Below are positions 37,526 through 49,600 of a DNA stretch of 64,000 nucleotides, one piece after another. The DNA is from Taeniopygia guttata (lineage: Eukaryota; Chordata; Aves; Passeriformes; Estrildidae). The position numbers were made by a program, and so were the translations under genes. The notes under the pieces were generated by a model, which had not been told where the DNA came from, made no database searches, and was given only the letters and a program-made list of their open reading frames with translations. How positions within the stretch are numbered: position 1 is the first letter of the stretch; each line of letters begins with the position of its first letter. Location of the stretch: the NCBI RefSeq assembly GCF_048771995.1, contig NC_133037.1, positions 2,485,001 to 2,549,000 on the forward strand, in the 5' to 3' direction.

Positions 37526-40210
37526 GCAGAGCAGTTGGTGACACTTTTTCTGAGCTACATGGTCACACTTCCTCTCACCTGGCACAGATCAAGACAAAAA
37601 CACAGCCCAGCTCCTTGCAATGACAAAAAAAAACTCCTCAGGAAAACCTCAGCTTGCTCTGTTAATTTACTTTTGAAAAAAAATCTCTAAAAAAACATCA
37701 CTAACCTGCACTTTCCAGGGTACCTTTACAGCAGAAAAAAACCCAGTGTGGGAGAAAAAGGAAAATAAATGACTGGGGAAGAGGAAACAGCTCAGGTGAG
37801 TGAGATTTTCTGGGAGTTTGAGCCTCTTGATAAATATTCACTGGGCATCTTTCTCAAAACCCGTGTTCAAAAATCCAGGTTCCATTGCACATCTTTTCCT
37901 CCCTGTTTGATTTTTAGGTCCTGAGGCATCGTGGAACACCAACATAAAGATTTAAGGCTGTGAATTAAAATCTGAGTGGAAAAAGCAGCACATCACAAAC
38001 ACCTCTTAGCAGCGACAGAGCAGGAGCTGCATGGGGGATTTATATCCATTATTGGATAATTTGGCACTCACTAATATGGTCTGAAATTGAACAAAAGAAT
38101 TGAATATTGTTTAACAGAGGCATTTTCTGGGATGAGGGGTCTGGTTTATCTGCAGTGCTCCACAGGAAAATGTGATGGGTGTGTTCAGGCACAGCCCCTC
38201 CAGCCCAAAGTGAGGATTTAGGGGAGACCACCCCCATTTTATTCCCTAATTTTCAAAGAGCTTTGATCACTGCAGACGATTCCCAAAAGAAACACATTAA
38301 AACCAGCCCAAAGCAAGCAGTAGGTTGTCACAAGCCTAATCAGTTCTTAGATTTTATCTGGTTTGGGCTGCAGCAGACATGAGTCAGCAGATAAAGATGC
38401 TGCTGGGAAATGTCTCTGTTGATGAGATGCCAATTTTCACATTTCTCTAATTCTAATTCTCTGTCTTCTTTGGAAAATTACTTTTTTTTCCCCCCAAAAA
38501 AACCTAAAAGGCTTTTGGACCTTTTCAGTGTTTGGATTGAGTGAAGTACAGAAAACAGAACTTTGTAAGTAATAAAAAGTGAATAATGTGGGTCACTGCT
38601 ATGGGATGGGATAATTTTTGATTGAGGGCAGATTTCCACTCACTGTTTTATATTCATAGCTTGAATGGGGCTTTTAGGGTGGCTGTTTGGGCTTTGCTTT
38701 TCCTAAATAGAGGTTACATAAAAAGCCCTTAAAAGCTCCAATTAAAACCCCAGAAAGAGGCACAGATAAGCAGAAGCTTGAACACCAAAAGCTTCCAGAA
38801 GCTGCCAAGCTTTGAGGAGCAGCCCCAGCCTGGGGGGAGCTGCGTGGGATCCACAGCCCTTCCACTGGGAAAAATCTGCATTTCCCTGGGCTTAACTGCA
38901 GCCCTTGCTGGAAACTCAGAACCACGTGAGTAATTCTTGCTTCCTCTCTTTATTCCACTGAAATCATGGGGGAGCCATTTGGGGATATTTGCCTAATTGG
39001 TATCAGGATGCCAAACAGCTTTTAGGATCTATTCCTCCTGCAGGAACTACTGAAAAACTTTTATAACGGGAGTGACAGAAGAAATGAAGCCATGTTGATG
39101 CTCTACTCAAACAAGCAGATTCAAAAATACAAATGCTGTTAAAAAGAGATTCAGGAGATTCCAATACAAAAAAGACCAAAAAAATGTGCTGTACAGCTCG
39201 GCTGAGTTAGTCTTGGAGAGGCAAAGAACCAGATTTAAACCAGCATTCAGTCAACAAAATAGGAAAACAAACTCTACTATAATATTTTCTCTTTGCTCTT
39301 TCTTTTGTTTTTTGTTTATTTAACAGTGATTAGGCTGAAAAGAAATGAACTCTTGAAATTCAGGTAGGTCTAGTTTAGGTGCTGCTTGAATGGTGAGAGG
39401 TTTGGATGATTACTATACGCACTGAAAACTAATTTTGCTGGTCCAAATCCATATTGAGAAGCAAATCTACTCATTCCTACACAGCTATACAGACCCATGC
39501 TAGCAACATGTCTCAGTTCAAAATAAAACCAGGCTGTTCTGGACTTGTGTCAATATTAATATCATATGTACAACGTCTCCATGAAATGTTGGCTAGCTCA
39601 CAAATATACAGATATGAGACAGACACCAAGGAGTTTGCTTAGAAATGCAGCTTGCAGCTGGGAAAAATTAAAAGTCTTTTGAATGATGGTGGATGGGAAC
39701 CCTGTTTTGCCTTGCCACAGGAAAGAGCTGCAGCTTAACTTATTTAAGGAAATAGTGCCAGCTACTGGGCAGCAGCTTCACCCACACTCTCCTGTGGGTA
39801 AAAAAGCTGCATTTCTAAGTATTGGTAATGGAAGTCAGCTGTAACCACTAAAACATTTTTTTTTTTTAATATCATACACAAAGAGGTTTAATTCTTTAGG
39901 AAAAAAATTATACAATATATAGAATATATTTCTCTGGTATTTTAAATTGTAATTTTCTTCCTTGTGTCACTTTGCAGAGTAACGTGGTTTTGTTGGTGCC
40001 ACAACCTTGAGGTTATAACCAAGGCCATGAGGGAATTTTGCACACACACCTGTGACAACAGGCATACAGGGCAGAAATACTACACAGAGAAACATATTCC
40101 AAGCCTAAGAAACACCTGGAGCAGCAGTTAAGGACACAGATGTACCACCAGAGCAAACTCTGGTTTGCTCAGACTAACACATCGTGTAGAAAAAAAAAGA
40201 ATTACTCCGT

Positions 40211-40216
40211 TTTATT
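40211..40216 (-). promoter_or_regulatory. Candidate proximal poly(A) signal of CHL1
   Basis: AATAAA on the minus strand (tttatt on plus), 181 nt after the stop. It is followed in transcript direction by a T-run (ttttttttct) and a GT-rich stretch (gatgtgttag), as expected for a cleavage and polyadenylation site. Confidence 0.5.
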
Positions 40217-40396
40217 GAGAAGAAAACACATAGAAATTAGGATGGAAAAAAATAATCTTTTAGTGGCAGTGACTCGTTTTTGTATTACCTGGATGTCAGG
40301 ATTCTCCTGACTGGCTCACTGGCACCCTGCTCCCCAGCACAGGAGGTAACTGTGGGAGCTGGCCAGGATGAACACCACAATTAAACACCAATCGTT

Positions 40397-40613
40397 TTAG
40401 GCGTGCAGAGGAAAAGTCGCCGTAGAACTCCCAGTGCTTTCCACTGATCCTTTCTCCTTAGATCCAGAATAAGCTCCAATAAATGAACCATCTTCATTGA
40501 ACATGCCATGCTCCCCTTCTCCATAATCTACCAGACTATCAGCACTTCCAGTGGCTTTAATGTCCCCGTTAAGTGACTGGAGGCTGCCTTTCAGCGGCTT
40601 TTCATCGCTGTCA
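40397..40613 (-). CDS. CHL1: CHL1 last coding exon: ankyrin-binding C-terminus and stop
   Basis: 217 nt of coding sequence including the TAA stop (40397-40399). It encodes [31 protein letters not shown], the ankyrin-binding motif FIGAY (40469-40483) in its NEDGSF context, and ends [15 protein letters not shown] instead of FIGQY and this C-terminus are diagnostic of CHL1 within the L1 family. The acceptor is ttttgtag after a T-rich stretch. Confidence 0.98.
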
Positions 40614-43600
40614 CTACAAAATAAAGAGATGCCTTTCCAAAAATCTGCCTTGCACTGGCAAGGAGGGACACTGCTCTTGGCTTGGGAATGGGAGAGTGAG
40701 GGACCCATGGGTGGTAGAGTGAGGATGATCCCTCCTCCTCACACACCTGAGCTCCCCCACACGGGATTTTGTCATGATTCCAATGAATTAATTGGTAAAT
40801 GGGCATTATCAATACCCATCTATTTGGGTTTTTTCCCTTTTTGCCTTGGGCAGACAGAATGGACAGAAAGGGAGAGGGAAGGAAAAAGGAATGCTGGAAA
40901 GGATTGAGGGTTCTGTTCCAGCCACCAGGGCTGATGTCAAGTCTTTGGACTTCTCATTTTACAAAACACTGGACAACATTCAGGGCCTATTTGTTTCATT
41001 TTCCTTTTGAGGTGGGTGAATGAAGTGGTATCACTTCAGTGGGTCACATCTCACTGCTTTGGAAGCATTCCTGTGAGTTTGTATGACCAATAAAGGTGCT
41101 TTTCCCCCTTTTTTCTGCTGTTATTTTATTTTACCAGAGTAAAACTGGAGTTTGCCTCTGCTAAGGGGGAGCAACTGGGAAAAAACCAAAGTAGAATCAA
41201 TATCTGCACCTGCAGTCTCTGTCCAGTAAAAATTCCAGGGAAAAGGGGAAGAACTGGGGAAAACCAAAGCAGAATGACTGTCTGCAGCTGCAGACCCTAT
41301 TCAGTGAAAATTCCTTGAAAAAGGACAGGCCCGCCACAAAAATTCTGGGAAAAAAGAGAAATTTCACTGGCCATTACTCCTAATGGCTCTACAGAAGAGG
41401 AACAAGAACAGAACATTTGGGGGGATTGGGAAAATATTAAAAAATATAGAAAAAAACCTTAAATTAGGCCTCCGGATTAGGGACATAATTACTCAAGTTC
41501 AGCCCTTGCTGTTAATGCCAGCTCAGTTTCAAATCTTTGGCAATTTTATCTAAGCAGGGACAGAGAAATGAACCCGTGCTTCATTTCTTCAGGATGGACT
41601 CAATATGTGGATAAACAACACAGAAAAAAAAAAAATCACTACTTTCCTGCACAGGGCATTTCTCCTCAGCAAAAAAGACAAGTTTGGATTCCAGGGGGAA
41701 AGGAGGGGGTCAAAGTTATTAACCTCAGGGCTTTCTTACCTTTCTAAATATTTGTCCCATTAGAAAGCATTAAAAATTAAATAAAGATGAAATTATGCAG
41801 AAAAAAAAAAAAGCCCTACTCCAGTACAAATAATGTAGTATATATAGGTGGGATTTCAACAGCAGTTTTATGCCCTTAAGGGCAGCAACACCAGTTTTCC
41901 AGTATGGTTCTTATAATTATGTATTTTCCTTCACATCACAATTACATATTGCTAGAAGTTTTAGTTATTTTAAAGCAGCCAAAGTGGTTATTTCAATTCT
42001 CCTACAGGGATTTCTGTAGAGAGATGTTTGGTTTTTTAATATTTTTTACCATATTCCAAACTTTTCTTTGTTTTCTTCCCCACAGTTCCCCATATTACAT
42101 TATTTGGGTCTGAGTTTCAAAAACCCACTGAAGACATAGAATTCAATCTATTGACTTCAGTGGGCTTTTTAGCAGCACCCTAGATTATCATATATATTTA
42201 CATTATTCATACAATGCTAATTAAAAAAAAAAAAGCAAACAAAAAAGTGAAAAATAACCACCAATACATCAACATTTCCTTATATCCCAGCTTGGATGGA
42301 TTGAAATATACTGGATATACCTTTATATTCCTACTCTTATCCACTCCTATGAGGTTTGCTTTGAAAACGAAAAACAGCATTAATTGCATGCCATAAAAAT
42401 GTCCCGAATAATGATGGCATTTGGAAACAAACAAAACCCCAAGAAACACAAAGGCTTGTGAAAGCAGGTCCTATTTACCTATATTCCCCAAAGATTTCAT
42501 CTTTTATTGATTGAGCTTCGGGATCTGGATGCAAATCTTCTTTTTCTTTCACTGTACAAATAAAATAAAGGACAGATCTCTATGTTGTGTTCTGCCATGG
42601 ATTTTTCTTTTCCCAGGGGCAATGGGAAAACCATCTGCACTCACCTCCAGCCTGGCCTGGGGCTGGAGTTTGGGACCATTCCCTAATTGATTATAAGTAG
42701 GTATTTATAGACTCATGGAATGGTTTGGGTTGGAAGGGACCTTAAATCCCATCCAAAACCACCAGGAACCCCTTCCACCATCCCAGGGTGCTCCAAGCCC
42801 TGCCCAACCTGGCACTGAATATTTTCAGAGATGGAGCATCCACCACCTCTTTGGACAACCAGATTTCCACTTCAATACAATTACCTAAATCCTTCCTCAC
42901 TGCTTGGATAGTGACAGAGGTAATTTTTAGCAAAATATTCCACTATTAAGCTGCCTGTGGAAGTTCTATCTGTGTGTCTAGCAGCAGGTCCCAGGTGGAA
43001 AGCAGGCAGAGTCCTGCCAGCAAGGATCTTGCTGGATTAAATGCTGGAATATTCCAGGAGTGCTGGGAAAGGCCTTTGCAGGCTCTGTGACCAGCACACA
43101 GCACAGCTCTACTTACATTCATTAAAACCCCTTCCGTGGATATTTATCAAAAGCTACAAATCCTAATTGGATGTTTGTGCTCGCGGCCTTGCGGCCCCCA
43201 GAGAGAAACCTCTGAAGGATGTTAGTTATTAACATGTGAACATAGGGAAAGGACAATAAATCCATTTACCTGAATATTTGCCTCCTTTATTTCTTCTGAC
43301 AAAGCAAATTGTCAGCAGCAGCAGGGTGAGCAAGGCGATGGCGCACATCAGCCCGATGAACCAGCCCTGGGTGGAAATCCCCTCGTAAATGCCGGCGTAG
43401 GCTTGGGGAGATGGCAGAGGAGCAAAAAATCAATCAGAGGGAAAGGGCAGCACCCCACAATAACACAAACACGTCATGTTCCTCTCTGGACCTTAATGGA
43501 CTCAGTCTATCGCTACTGATGGTGCTCAACTTCAGCATGAGGCCGGAATGTGTCCATAGTGTGACATTTGGGACTGGAGGGGAGTGTGAGGGTGACAAGG

Positions 43601-46600
43601 GACAACACAGACACTTGGCAAGGTGGCTCTGAGAGAGCAGTTGACTCGCAGGATTAGCACCACACAGGAAAGTTGAGCACAGCGCTGTTAAACCTCCCAT
43701 GCAAAAGGAGTTTTGCGAAAGAGAGAGAGGTAAAAGTGCCCCAGTACATGCAAATCACCAAACTGGCCACTTAAGGGCTTTATCCCAGCTGCCCTCTCCC
43801 ATTGCACAGGTTTGTGAAGGTTTGGGATTGTCCCAGGCTGTTGTAAAGCACAGGGCTCAGCCAAGAGCCTGGGATGTGTTTGTGCTGCCATGGGATTCAA
43901 CTGCAAGGGCCAACCTCAACCCCAGAGCACGGAACGATGAGTTGGGGACACTCACACGGCACAGGAACCTCAGCATGGATTCACATGGAAAAACAAACGT
44001 TCAGCACCTCGAAGGGCTTCGTGTCTCACCTCTCCCCCTGGTCTCAATTACATCTTCAAAAATGCTATTGTTATCCACCCAGTTCTTAGTCACTAGGCGG
44101 ATTGTGTACTCAGTGCCAGGCTCAAGGGCCTCGCTGGGCTGAAACTTTGGGGTGGGCTTTACTGCGTCTGAAATCCTGCCGCTGCCTTTACCTACGGAAT
44201 GCACACATTCAAGGCATAGGGATTAATGGCATTCGTGGACAAGAAGCCTAGGAAATGCACAGTTACAAAGAACAGACAAATACAATGTGTAATTTTAAAC
44301 ATTTGGCACCAGGCAATCTGATTTTCCAAAGCAAAAAAAAAAAAAATACCCCTGAACATTCCCTCTGTTTGATTTTTAGTCTTCCATCAGATGAATCAAC
44401 AGCAGTCCAGAGTAATCCTGATGTTTGTACAACTTTCCCAGGATGAAAGTTAATATTGATGGGGGATTATGGATCTGCTTTAACTAATGCCTGCTTAAAA
44501 AATTACAACTTGCAAACGGGCTTGCTTTGTGTGGAAAATCTAGGGTTTGATGCTTCTCCCATTGAACTGAACTCAGCAGGGAGGCACAGGCAGCTTGTTA
44601 GCTGGATATGGATCCTTACATGTCTCCCAGAAAAAATTAACAGTAGGATTTGTGCTTGCTTCTCTGCTGACAGTGATTTCTGTGTCCTTTTAAATTCCAC
44701 AATGCCCGCACAAAGCACTGGTTTAGAAACAACTCAACAATTTGCCTTTAAATGGACATTTAGGCATTTAAGTGTTGCTGATGAGTTTAATATTTGATTA
44801 GGAGAAGGTAAATTCCACTAGTTCTGGTTATGGAACCTTGTTATTTGCAAAACACCTCTGTAGCCGGGTCTGCATTCAGATTGTGGGCATTAAATAAGAT
44901 TTTTCAGAACAGCTTTTGTGGAAAGCAGGATATTACAGCAGTTGACAATCACTGCCTGGACATGAACAATGTGTTCAGCAAATTCAGAACTGTGTGTGAC
45001 ATGGAGGGATCTTCTACAACATGGAAGTGTCCCTGTCCTCGATGGCAGGAGAGAAATTTTGGGAGGGCTGCACTTAATAAAAATAATTCTTGAATTGTTC
45101 TTAGTTGCCTGATTTGCCTGTTTTGTCCAAAGCCATCTAAAAGCACAAAGTATAATCTGAAAACTACTCGGCCAATTAGCACTGACAGGGGAACAATGCT
45201 CATTAATACTCTAACTAGTAAATAAGCAAAGCAAGAAGCTGCTGGAGATTAAGGCCAAGTTGACAGCTGAAGGGAAAAAAAAAAAGAAAAAAGATTAAGA
45301 TAAATCCAAGCACAGTCAAAGCAGCAGTTCAGGATAAGTTTTTCAAGGCAACTCTCCATGTATTACAATAAGCAGTTAAATGAGCAGACCACTGGGACCA
45401 GAGAGAAACATCCAGCTGAAACACTGCTGATACTGAAGCACAGCTCATTAGTATAAATTAATCCATCTATGGGTAATTTTTGCTAAATGAAGTATGTGAA
45501 ACCCAGCTATAGTTTTTAATCAAACCGAAAATTAGGCAACAGGATAACACAGGTACATTTTAATTACATGCTCTAAAATCAAGGCATCAGAAAAATGGGA
45601 ATATTATCCATAAAGGAAGAGGAATGAGCACGAACCTTCAACCCAGTATCTGTTAAATACCACTAACACTTGTGCATGACATGGTAACTACATGACCCAA
45701 AGTGTTCACAGCACCAACCTCCTAAGGAAAAATTTCTCCTGAATTCCTGGGAAGCAAATCCTAAACCTTGAGCTCCTGGCAGGTGGTTTGTGGTTCATAT
45801 TCTTAAACCAGCTCTACCAGTCCCTCTCTGCCCCTTATTTATTCCAGCCTGTTTATGAACCATCAGCTCTTTAGAAAAGCAGAAAGAGGGAAGTGAGATG
45901 GTTGAAAAAATCCCTTTTTCTGTCTTCTTATTGCTCAGCTCTCTGTGATGCTGCAGCTGCCCTGGCACATGGAGCAGCTTAGGACTGGGATGGACCTTTT
46001 GGGATGAGGATGAGCCCAGCCTAACCTGGCACTGGGGATTTACCAACAGCTCTCCATTTAGCATCTTCTATCCTAAACCACTCATTTTTCCCTTTAAAAC
46101 TCAGAACAGGTGTCCAATGCTGGGGGATTACAAGTTTTGTTTTTTTTTCCCATGCCATTTCTTCCTGATTTGTGTGACACAGCCAACAGGGGCCCTACAG
46201 AGAAGAAACTTTGCTAATGGGGACAAGTTGGTGGCTGGAATAGAAAAAACAATGTGAGCTCCTGAAAAATAAAGGCAAAGATACACAGATAAGGCAAAGC
46301 TCCACATTCTGGAAGGCCAGGAACATCCTGAAAGCTGCAGGAATTATCTGCAGAAAATTGAAAGCGGTTGGGTTGGGTTTTTAATCTCCAATAAGGGAGA
46401 AAGGAGCATTAGTAATAAAGGCATATCACCAGCACTTCTCATCTTCCCCCACTATTTATCAGCCACACCATGGGACTTGCATGAACATTAAACACTGAAC
46501 TGCAATTTTACAATATTCCTACCGGGCTCCAAGATTTATGAGGAGAACAGAACACACATTTTTTATAGAAGCTTATGGTATAAAGGGAAAAACAATAGAA

Positions 46601-49600
46601 ACCACCCCCGAAGATTTTCCAGAGTGTTCTCCAAAAGTTAGCACATCTGTTATAAGATATATTTCTATAAAAAATCCTGGCAGTCTGAGAGCTAAATACT
46701 AATTGTGGGCAGCATCTTAATTTATAACCATACCTGTCTAAATACATCTGCTGCAATAAATGCAAAGCTGAACTTCCATTAATTTTCCACTGCTGCCTTG
46801 CTGTTAAAAATGTATAAATATGCAGCACAAGTATCCTTCATTTTCAGGGCTTTTCAGTGCAGGAGGTAATTCATGTTAAATTTGGATTATTTTATACTAG
46901 AGAAATTAGCCAACCTGTTGCACATAAAATTTATTGAGAAAAATTTACAGGTGAGGTGGTGATCAAGAAATTAGCATCGATTTCATTTGATTTTCTTGAT
47001 TGTGAGCTAAAAAATAGGGTTTGCTGCTAACAGCATCAGTAGTTGTATACAGGAAATGTATTTTATTATTCATTTTATACCATGTCCATGGCAAAAGAAA
47101 GCTGAACCCACATGTTGTGCTCCAAATGGTTACTCTGGTCCTGAATGACAGGAGCCTCTCCCTAAGATTTTGCAAAAGCCTTTGGGAATTACGTGCCAAC
47201 AGCCACTGGAATATAATGAAATTGGTGAACTTTTATTTCCTGGCTTCTCTGGAGAATAAACCTACAACTGTGTGGCTTCATGTGGATGAATTTCTCATTA
47301 ATGCTTGGATTTCTGGACACACAATGATAATTCTCAACATGTAATATGTGTTTGGTAATCCCTGAGCAACACTGGTGACAAGATGAAAAGGAGCTTTGTG
47401 TTAAAGAAGGGCTGCTACATTAAATTAATCTTTTCACTTCTGGAAGAACATTATTTTGTGTTCTGTTTCTGAGGGCTAATGATCTTGGGGAAATTGACAT
47501 TTTCAAGGGGAAAATTAATTAGTTTGGAGGTCATTTAAGACATACTGCCTGAAAATATGAAGACAGTGATTATTGTCATTTTCTTAGGACAACATATCTT
47601 CTTCTGTGGAATGAAACTAAGATTAAATCACAGAAATCAAGCTGTTATTTATTTTGCAGTACAATCCAAATCCCCTTTTGCTCAGGTTAAGAATCATTTT
47701 ATCAAGAAATGATAAAGATCTTAGGTTGCCTATAAGGGTTTCATTTCTGAGTTATTTTCCCTGTACAGATTTGTTTTCAGTGGTACTACACAAATACTCA
47801 CATACATTAAATAAGGAAATTCCTTCTTTCTAATTCCAGACAACAATACCAGGGACAACTGCAAATAAATTAAAGCAACTGCAATGATGGAGATCAAGTT
47901 AAAAAAAAAAAAAAAATAGTGAATGAATCCAGAGCTGCCACCTCAACATCTCCACTTTCCTGGCAGATTGCATTGTGAAATTCTGAAATACCTCTGGCAA
48001 AGGCTGAATTGCAGCAGTGGAAGTTTCCAGAGCCTTAAAATGAACAACGAAAGCTTTATGGGTTTATTATTAAACTGGAACAGAGTGGTTATAGAATCAC
48101 TGAATCAACCCCCAAAGAAACGTGGAGGGCTCCATCACGGAGTTTCATTTCAGAGGGCACCACATTTTATACCTGCCATTTACGTGGGTCATTTGAAATT
48201 ATTAACTTTGACTTCTGAAATCACTCCCCTCCTTCAAAAAGAGAGATTGTTTTAATTTTGAGCAATTGCCTCGCTCCCCAAACCACAGCTTAAAACCCCA
48301 AGGAGGTCACTGGAAAGAGTGATTTTTAAGTTTTTTTTTTTTCAGCCTATCATGTTTAGGTGAAAAATATCTGAACAATTTAGCCAGCAAATAATGACAC
48401 AGAACTCTAATGGCATCTCAGTGACAGATGCAGTGCCCTAATTTAGGGTGGCTTGAGAAGCAGCAAGGAGCACACATAAATCACAGAACTGAACCTTTGC
48501 AGCTTTCATTAATTATACTGCTCTAGTCTAAGAATATTTCACAAGAATCAGGTGTTGCCACCGCTAGAACAGAGTTTAGGAAAGTAGAGAATGAGAACAA
48601 AATGAATGTCAGCATCTCTAAACCATGACAAGGTTATTTCAAGGAGTCAAAACACATTATTCTGGTTGCCCAATGAAGGCCAGAAAAGGCAGCTAATGAG
48701 GGGAAAATAGGGTATTTTTATCTTGGAAAACGAAGAGATATTTTTCTTTTCTTAATGAGGAATAAATCATGGTGATTAATAGTTGCTACCAAGTGAGTAC
48801 CTGTATCCTACAGTGAGACTGGAGGCCAAAAGAGAGTTGAGAAAGAGTTTTACTACTTGGGAAAACAAATAGCAGTTCCTGACTGGATGTGGAACTGGGA
48901 CATGAAGGTTTAAAACACATTTTTCCTGTTTTACCAATAACTGAAAAGAATTCTGCAACTTAGAAATCCAACAGCACTTCGGCAATTTTTCTATTTTCCA
49001 TCAACATTGCTGCACACTGTTATCTTTGCTAAAAATGATGCAGTCAGGACTGTTTTGCTTATCACATTCTCTTTCTCCTTCCCCGGGGTAAGTGCACAGC
49101 AATGGTTTCTGATTAATAGCAAGGAGCTGCTCCTCAGTGCTGTGGAGTTCTCAGACTTGCTGAGCACAGTACATTTTATTTCATTTCAGCTGAAAGTGAA
49201 AGATGAGCTATCATAGAGTGCTTGGGATTTTCCTTTAAATCACTGAACATCAGTGTTTCAGCACAGGGTGTAAGTGGCACACAAACACTCACTCCTGGTC
49301 TCTGATAAAATAATCATAAATAATGGAGCAAATGCAGTCAACTTGATGTTTATCTGGATTTTCCATGTCAAACTGCTGACCCTAATGTTGCTAGCAGTCC
49401 CCTATCTTCATGCATGAGCAGAATTTGTTTTTATAATATTACTGAGAACAGATTATCTGCATCTTCAATTTTCTGTTCGTGCCTGAATGCAATTCACTTA
49501 TTCCAGCACGGCTTAAGGAGTTGATAGGTGGGAACAGAAACAGGTCTGCACAGCAAAATGAAACAGATGAGCTCTGCTTCCCTGAAGAACACCATGGCCA

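Larger units (their letters stand above)
35640..40396 (-). other. CHL1: Putative CHL1 3' untranslated region and 3' flank
   Basis: Everything transcribed after the stop codon lies here, but the true end is not certain. A proximal AATAAA at 40211-40216 would give a UTR of about 185 nt. The distal one at 35661-35666 would give about 4.7 kb, which is comparable to the multi-kilobase UTR I recall for mammalian CHL1. A CR1 fragment at 37447-37525 and a TG/TA microsatellite at 36795-36862 lie inside, so part may be flanking DNA rather than UTR. Confidence 0.5.
40614..42478 (-). other. CHL1 last intron
   Basis: 1865-bp intron. Contains the degenerate 78-bp tandem duplication (41164-41319), A-runs near 41625 and 41802, and a hairpin at 42121-42168. 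No additional exon such as an RSLE-type mini-exon could be identified. Confidence 0.8.
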
